Below are positions 59,195 to 64,000 of a DNA stretch of 64,000 bases, one piece after another. The notes under the pieces were generated by a model that was not told the origin of the DNA, did not search any database, and saw only the letters and a program-made list of their open reading frames with translations. Position 1 is the stretch's first letter, and each line of letters starts with the position of its first letter. Source of the DNA: Casuarina equisetifolia. Taxonomy: Eukaryota > Streptophyta > Magnoliopsida > Fagales > Casuarinaceae. The DNA lies in NCBI GenBank assembly GCA_028551475.1, contig CM052356.1:12489884-12553883 (forward strand). Reading direction: 5' to 3'. Both the position numbers and the translations under genes were made by a program.

Positions 59195-60466
59195 GGATTT
59201 TAACATCCACCTTCAAGTTGGTGGTCAAAATAAGTCATATACACTTAGCTTGTCCATAAGGAAATGATGTTGTTGTATACCTAATGCCTTCGTCAATAGA
59301 TTTATAGGTTGATCATGTAGAGATGTGAGTTGTCAAAATGATGTGTGCCACTATTTTCTCTTTGATAAAATGGTGGTCGATCTCAATGTACTTGATTTTT
59401 TTATGGAGGACAAGATTCACCACTATCTTTGTTGCATCTTTATTATCATAATAAAGAGAAACTAGTTTGATCAAGGGAACCCTCATATCCTTGAATAACC
59501 CAATTAGCCATATAATCTCACATGTCATGGTTTAATACTTAAATTTTATGGAGGAGTGAGACACTGTAGATTGCTTCTTGCTCTCCAAGAGATGAATAAG
59601 TTACCGAGCATAATACAAAATCCTGTCGTAAAGTAGTGCACCATGGGGCATGATCCATAAGTTGCATCATAAAAGGATCTTAATTCAAGGTTTTTTTTAA
59701 ACTTCATGAGAAGCCCTTGTCTAGGTTATTTCTTGATGTATTTGATTACTCAAAGGATTGTTTCTTGATAAGACTCTTTGGGCGCTTGCATGAACTAACT
59801 TAATAAGCATATAGTAAAGCACATGTTCGTCCTAGTGACGATAAGATAAATCAACCTTCTTACTAGATGTTAATAATGGCTCTTATCCTTTAAAGGTGCA
59901 TCCTTATTTTTCTTGAGGAATTCATCATAATCAACATTGGTGAACTTAACATTTTTGTTCCATAGGTGTATTGGTTGGTTTGCATCTAGAAAGTCCATAC
60001 CTAGATATCAACTCTTGGACATATTTACACTGGTTCATCATAATGCTAGTAGGAGAATGTGCCATCTCTACTCCCAAGAAATACTTAACCAATCCAAGGT
60101 CTTTGATTCAAAAGGAAGAATATAGATACTCCTTTAATATGATGATATCCTATTCATCTCCTTTTATAATAATCATATCATCAATGTAGATGAAAATTAT
60201 AGGCAATCACTTACATGTTTGTTTGAGGAATAGAGAGTAATCATGCTGAAAATGATGAAATCCAGCTTGTAGGAAGACATTTGTAAACTTCTAGTACCAT
60301 TGTTTGGAAGCTTACTTAAAACCATAAATAGACTTCTTAAACTTGCACACTTTTGATCATTCCTTAAGCTATAAACCTTTAGGAAGCCATATGTATATTT
60401 TTGCATCCAAATCACCCTAAAGGAATGCATTGTACACATCCATTTGATGCATTTTTTAATGGTAAA
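59195..60466 (-). pseudogene. Ty1/copia RT-RNase H relic, downstream half
   Basis: On the minus strand from 60460: HQMDVYNAFLHGDLDAKIY, then SIYGFK, the YIDD box (60177-60188, IYIDDMIIIKGD), then DLGLVKYFLGVEMA. RNase H follows with CEIIWLIGLFKDMRVP and KYIEIDHHFIKEKI (59313-59528), ending near 59200 with a LLTKALG-like motif. Stops and shifts occur throughout. It continues at 62377-62610 beyond a 1.9-kb insertion. Confidence 0.85.
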
Positions 60467-61611
60467 TGATAACTCTATATTTTATAGAGTTATTAGTAGT
60501 ATTTTAGGTAATGTTTAATATAGTTTTTATTAAATTATATTTGTATTTAATTATATTTAATTATATTTTGTTATTTTATGCAGCAAACTCAAAATAGAAG
60601 AAAAAGAAGAAAAAGAAGTAGAAAACCATGAAAAAGGAATAGAAAAGAAAAGAAGGAGCAAAGTCAACAGAGAGACCCGTGGAGAAAGAGAAAAAGAGAA
60701 AGGAACCAACAGTGGAACAAATGATTGTCGGTGAATAGAGGAAAAAGGCGTGAAGGCGCGTCTCTGCTCGTTTTCTTCCCGTTTTCCAGGCAGCTTCATT
60801 CTCTCCTCCTGATGTGCAGATTTGTGCAATTTGTTTTGTGATTTGAAGACATTTTTGGTGACAGCTTTAATGTTTTTAAATTCTAGAATGTTTTGTTCAC
60901 GTTTGTGCACTGATTTCTGTTGTGTAAATATGTTGTTTTAATTTATTGTGTTAGAGCTATGATGAAACTTAATTATAACGTATGAATGTTATGATTGTTT
61001 GTGCTTTGTGAGGTATTTTATGAATGTGAAGTTGCATGTTATTGATCTTAATGCATTTAAGTGATTAGCTACCACTTAGATGATCTGATTTGCATATTTG
61101 AGTTCAAACGACGACGATATGCAATTGCTTCATGTAATATGCAACCATAGATTAATATGGATAGAAATATACCATATGATTTGTGTGGCTTTAGGTGCAA
61201 ACTGGAATATTCACATATTTTAATGCACTTAGTTCATTTAATTCATATGTAGACATACAGTGAGTTAATGAATTAAGTAGGTTCGCTACACCTAGATATA
61301 GGGTAGTGAATAAATTAGGAAATTCCGCCATCACATGAATAGAATCAATCTTGCAAGCATAAATGATCGACATTTGTATTGAGTAATTAAGTGAAATCAG
61401 AAGCTCTAGCACATTTTGTTTATTAAGTTTAGATTAAATTTAGTTATTAAATTCACATTTTACCATTTTGAGTTGCTAGATAAACTTTAGACTCTATTCA
61501 CCGTTAGTAATTAATTAGTTTAGTAAACACCAATCTTTGTAGGACGATATCTGTACTTATATTATATTACTTGTTCGACATGTACACTTGCATGTAGAAT
61601 TTCACCGAACA
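60467..61611 (+). repeat. Athila-type LTR (left end of the composite insertion)
   Basis: 1,145 bp, TGATAACTC...ACCGAACA, followed by AGTTTTTGGCGCCGTTGCCGG (the tRNA-Asp primer-binding site cut short). It is the closest relative in the window of the fragment at 39555-40395. Confidence 0.88.
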
Positions 61612-61640
61612 AGTTTTTGGCGCCGTTGCCGGTCATCACA

Positions 61641-62223
61641 GAAACTTCAGGGAAGATAGATCGGAATACGTAGATTGCAGATCTGCAAATAGATTAAGCA
61701 AATCCACAACAACAATGTGTAAATCTGACGGAAAAGGCAAAGTCGGCGTTCGCACTTCTTCACCAGAAACCGCCATGAAATCACACATAACTGCCACAAA
61801 ATTGCAGGAAATTACACAAGGAATGCAGATCCAGTCTCCCTTTGTTGGAAAACACACAAAATACGACTAGAAAATGGAAGAGAATGTCTTAATAATATGA
61901 AACTCCCTCGCCGGAAAAGAACGTGCGTACGGTTGGCGTTCGCACTTCCGTCCGACGTCACAGAGTCCCGCGCTGTCGCACGTGGATTCTGATTTTCCGG
62001 CAAGGGAGAAGCCACTGATGCTTCGGCTTTCTCTCCTTCTAACTCTCCGTCCGATCTCCTCTCTCTTTCCTTTCACTCTCAGTCTGTCGGTCTCCAGATA
62101 AAAGCCCCTCTTGCACTAACGCGTTTCTCCTTGGTCCCACACGTTTTTCCACTCATGCGACCCGCTGTTTTCCACTTGGCTTTCTTTGTTTGACTTCTTT
62201 TGTTTATAAAAGACCTGCGTTGC
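61641..62223. other. GC-richer segment of unknown origin inside the composite insertion
   Basis: Flanked by CATCACA on both sides (61634-61640 and 62224-62230). It is richer in GC than its surroundings. The 14-bp word GGCGTTCGCACTTC occurs twice, near 61747 and 61936. On the minus strand it has a TTTTATAAAC TATA-like start near 62205 and a purine-rich leader-like sequence, reminiscent of a captured host promoter and first exon. No protein family was recognised. Confidence 0.45.
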
Positions 62224-62239
62224 CATCACATAATGGCCT

Positions 62240-62371
62240 CACAAGTCTTCTACAGAGCCTAATGGGTCCCATGTAGTAATTAATCCTGCAGGAAGTGAAG
62301 AGAACCAATTTTTAGCTGTATCTTTAAGAGAAAATGGAAATAGTTTTAATCTGATAACATCTTCTATGACT
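62240..62371 (-). pseudogene. Inverted Athila-type gag fragment
   Basis: The minus strand reads VIEDVIRLKLFPFSLKD, then TAKNWFSSLPAGLITTWD. It is colinear with gag of the Athila-type element at about 16710-16810. It is in the opposite orientation to the LTR of the same insertion and is cut at the insertion border. Confidence 0.8.
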
Positions 62372-62376
62372 GTAAA

Positions 62377-62610
62377 TAACCGCTAAAGTAGTGAGAATGT
62401 GAATAGTTACCAACTTCCTTATAGGGGCAAAAGTGTCTTCATAATCCACTCATGCTCATTGACTATATTCTTTTACCACAAGACACACCTTGTAGTGGTC
62501 AATGCTTCCATCAACATTATATTTAATCTTATACACCCACTTGTTACCAATAGCATGACAACCTATAGGCAAAGTGATGTGGATCTTATAGTGGGCTTGA
62601 GTGAACTTTG
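62377..62610 (-). pseudogene. Ty1/copia RT relic, upstream half
   Basis: The minus strand reads LPIGCHAIGNKWVYKIKYN, VDGSIDHYK, then VDYEDTFAPIRKLVTIHIL, the classic start of copia RT. It joins to 60466 across the composite insertion. A stop follows the EYSQ motif. Confidence 0.85.
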
Positions 62611-62796
62611 AATAAAAAAATTATTATTTTTTGGTGTTTTGGGTTTTTTTTTTAGAAAATTAAGTGTTTAGGTAGGGAGAAGGGGATAAAAATAAAAAAT
62701 ACAAAAGATATATGCCAATAAGCTCTAAGATGTAAAAGCAACGCCACTAGTTAAGGAGATGTTCCACCACCAATCCCTAGCAAGAATTGGATAATG

Positions 62797-64000
62797 GATA
62801 GTATCAAAGCCTAGGTTATTCTTTTGAGTGAGCTCTCCTCAAGATGTTTAATCTAAATGGCAATTTTTCATCTCATCAAAGCGACCATTCCTCACCAATT
62901 CCACCATGGGAAGTTGGAAACAAAATGTTATCGCTTGAGTTAGGCAAGGTAAATGAGCAACTTTCTGATGTCCTTAAGAAGTTAGAAGCCTTTTGCCAAG
63001 GCACCCAAGGCAACCAAGATGAAAGACAGCAAAGGAGAAGGAGGTCAGACAATGATTATAGCTTACATGTCGAGATCCTAGAATTTAAAGGTTTGATCCC
63101 AATGATTTTATTGATTGGCTATGTCATATTAAATGGGTGTTTGAGCTCCAAGTGTACGATGATTAGAAGAAATATAAGGTTGTTGTTCTTCATCTCAAAA
63201 AATTTGCTTCTTTATGGTGGGAGAATGTTAAAAGACAAAGAAAATGAGATGGAAAGGAGAAGGTCCACTCTTGGGACAAACTAAAAAAGCTACTCAAAAG
63301 GTGCTTCTTGCCCAAAGATTACAAGCAAGACCAGGTTGACGTGTGCAACATCAACATATGCCGAAGCCAACACCCACAATGCAACCAGAAAAAAGGTTGC
63401 ACTTTAACATATTTCAAGAACCCACAACAAAACAACTATAATTATCACAAGGAAGACTATGATATATGGATAGAAAAGTGGTATGGGAGAGAAAAGCTCC
63501 ATTGAAAAAGGCTACAAAAGTTGTTTAAGTAGAAGAAACAAAGTCAACAAACATAGAATTAAAAGATTTGGATTTACCAAAGCTAGTGGTGTTGGCAGAG
63601 AAAAAGGTAGACTTAGAAAGTTTGGATCTTTTGGAAATTGAGGCACCAATGACCATGAATGCAAATCCAAAGTTGTTGGAACCTCTAGAGCAAGATGTGC
63701 TACCTCAAAAGGAGATAGATCCAAGAAGTTTAGATCTATCAAAGCACAAGATATTACCAAACAAGGCGGAAAAAGAAATTCTGTTAGAAGAACCACAAGG
63801 TTTCATCTAAGAGTTGAAGAATTTAGAGGCACTAAGCATGAATAGTGGTTTCCTTTGTGGGTTTGTATTATTAAATTATGAGAAGATGACATGTCAACAA
63901 CAATCACCAAGATTTTTCAATGCTATTGAAGAAGGTGTTGCTAAAACATTCCAGAACTTTAATTACTTGTTTGGATCATATTATTGCTCAAGTTATAAAC
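62797..64000 (+). pseudogene. Ty3/gypsy gag relic running off the window
   Basis: A GATAGTATCAAAGCCTAGG primer-binding-site-like sequence (62797-62815) is followed by a gag start MFNLNGNFSSHQSD at 62844. A DNDYSLHVEILEFKG motif near 63046 and SLWWENVKRQR in the next frame match the Retrotrans_gag pattern (SLRVEIPEFEG...ASLWW). Shifts split it. After 63510 the translation is Leu/Lys/Glu-rich (63568-63810) with several repeats of a DLxSLDL-like unit. The rest of the element would lie beyond 64000; its 5' LTR should end near 62795. Confidence 0.65.

Larger units (their letters stand above)
60467..62371. mobile_element. Aberrant composite retroelement insertion with TSD GTAAA
   Basis: 1,905 bp inserted into the copia RT relic. 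The 5-bp GTAAA is present on both sides (60462-60466 and 62372-62376). With the insert and one GTAAA removed, copia RT reads through in frame with normal spacing (VTIHILTTLAV to HQMDV, with one stop). The insert consists of an Athila-type LTR on the plus strand, a truncated tRNA-Asp primer-binding site, a GC-richer segment, and a gag fragment on the minus strand that ends exactly at the right border. There is no LTR at that border. Confidence 0.8.

Noticed and set aside
1..64000. tRNA or rRNA genes
   Set aside because: I looked for tRNA B-box-like GGTTCGAATCC context and rRNA-like stretches on both strands and found none; only primer-binding sites resembling tRNA ends occur.

Overview
This is nuclear DNA from a flowering plant, most likely a woody eudicot. 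The evidence is spliced plant genes (CASP-like, RID2/BUD23, 60S P3, QALGGH zinc fingers), short AT-rich introns, plant telo-box promoters and dense layers of plant LTR retrotransposons. The species cannot be fixed from the sequence. Five genes can be supported. CASP-like: minus, 3 exons, 2498-4742. Single-finger C2H2 repressor: minus, 25832-26329. RID2/BUD23 18S rRNA methyltransferase: minus, 9 exons, 43960-49099. ZAT10-type two-finger C2H2 factor: plus, 52446-53012. 60S acidic ribosomal protein P3: minus, 2 exons, 53705-54849. No tRNA, rRNA or CRISPR was seen.

Layout. 1-8.3 kb: a LINE RNase H relic, the CASP-like gene and AT-rich spacer. 8.3-10.4 kb: a short LTR element holding only gag (8312-10426, target duplication CAAGA). 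10.97-24.71 kb: an old minus-strand Ty1/copia element (target duplication ATTTC) split by a young Athila-type Ty3/gypsy element (14736-23533, target duplication TTCAC, LTRs about 0.65% different) that has lost most of its integrase. 24.7-31 kb: the single-finger gene and spacer with one TRIM array. 31-43.1 kb: a C-rich LTR remnant, a LARD-like noncoding LTR element, a perfect 225-bp-period TRIM trimer, an Athila-type LTR fragment abutting a chromovirus pol, and that pol's LTR. 43.9-55.1 kb: the gene-dense part, with RID2, the ZAT10-type gene and RPP3, interrupted only by another TRIM. 55.1-64 kb: a solo Athila-type LTR, two copia pol relics, an aberrant 1.9 kb composite insertion inside the second of them, and a gypsy gag relic running off the right edge.

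How it fits together. RID2 and RPP3 both serve ribosome production and share telo-boxes and TGGGCY site II elements upstream, so they are probably co-regulated. The two zinc-finger genes are EAR/DLN-type repressors. Everything else is retrotransposon sediment whose order of arrival can be read from nesting and target-site duplications. The most unusual items are the three TRIM loci of one family with TG...TA ends, the gag-only element, the Athila copy lacking integrase but with near-identical LTRs, and the 60467-62371 insertion. That last one starts with an LTR, ends in an inverted gag fragment, and is still flanked by a perfect 5-bp duplication.
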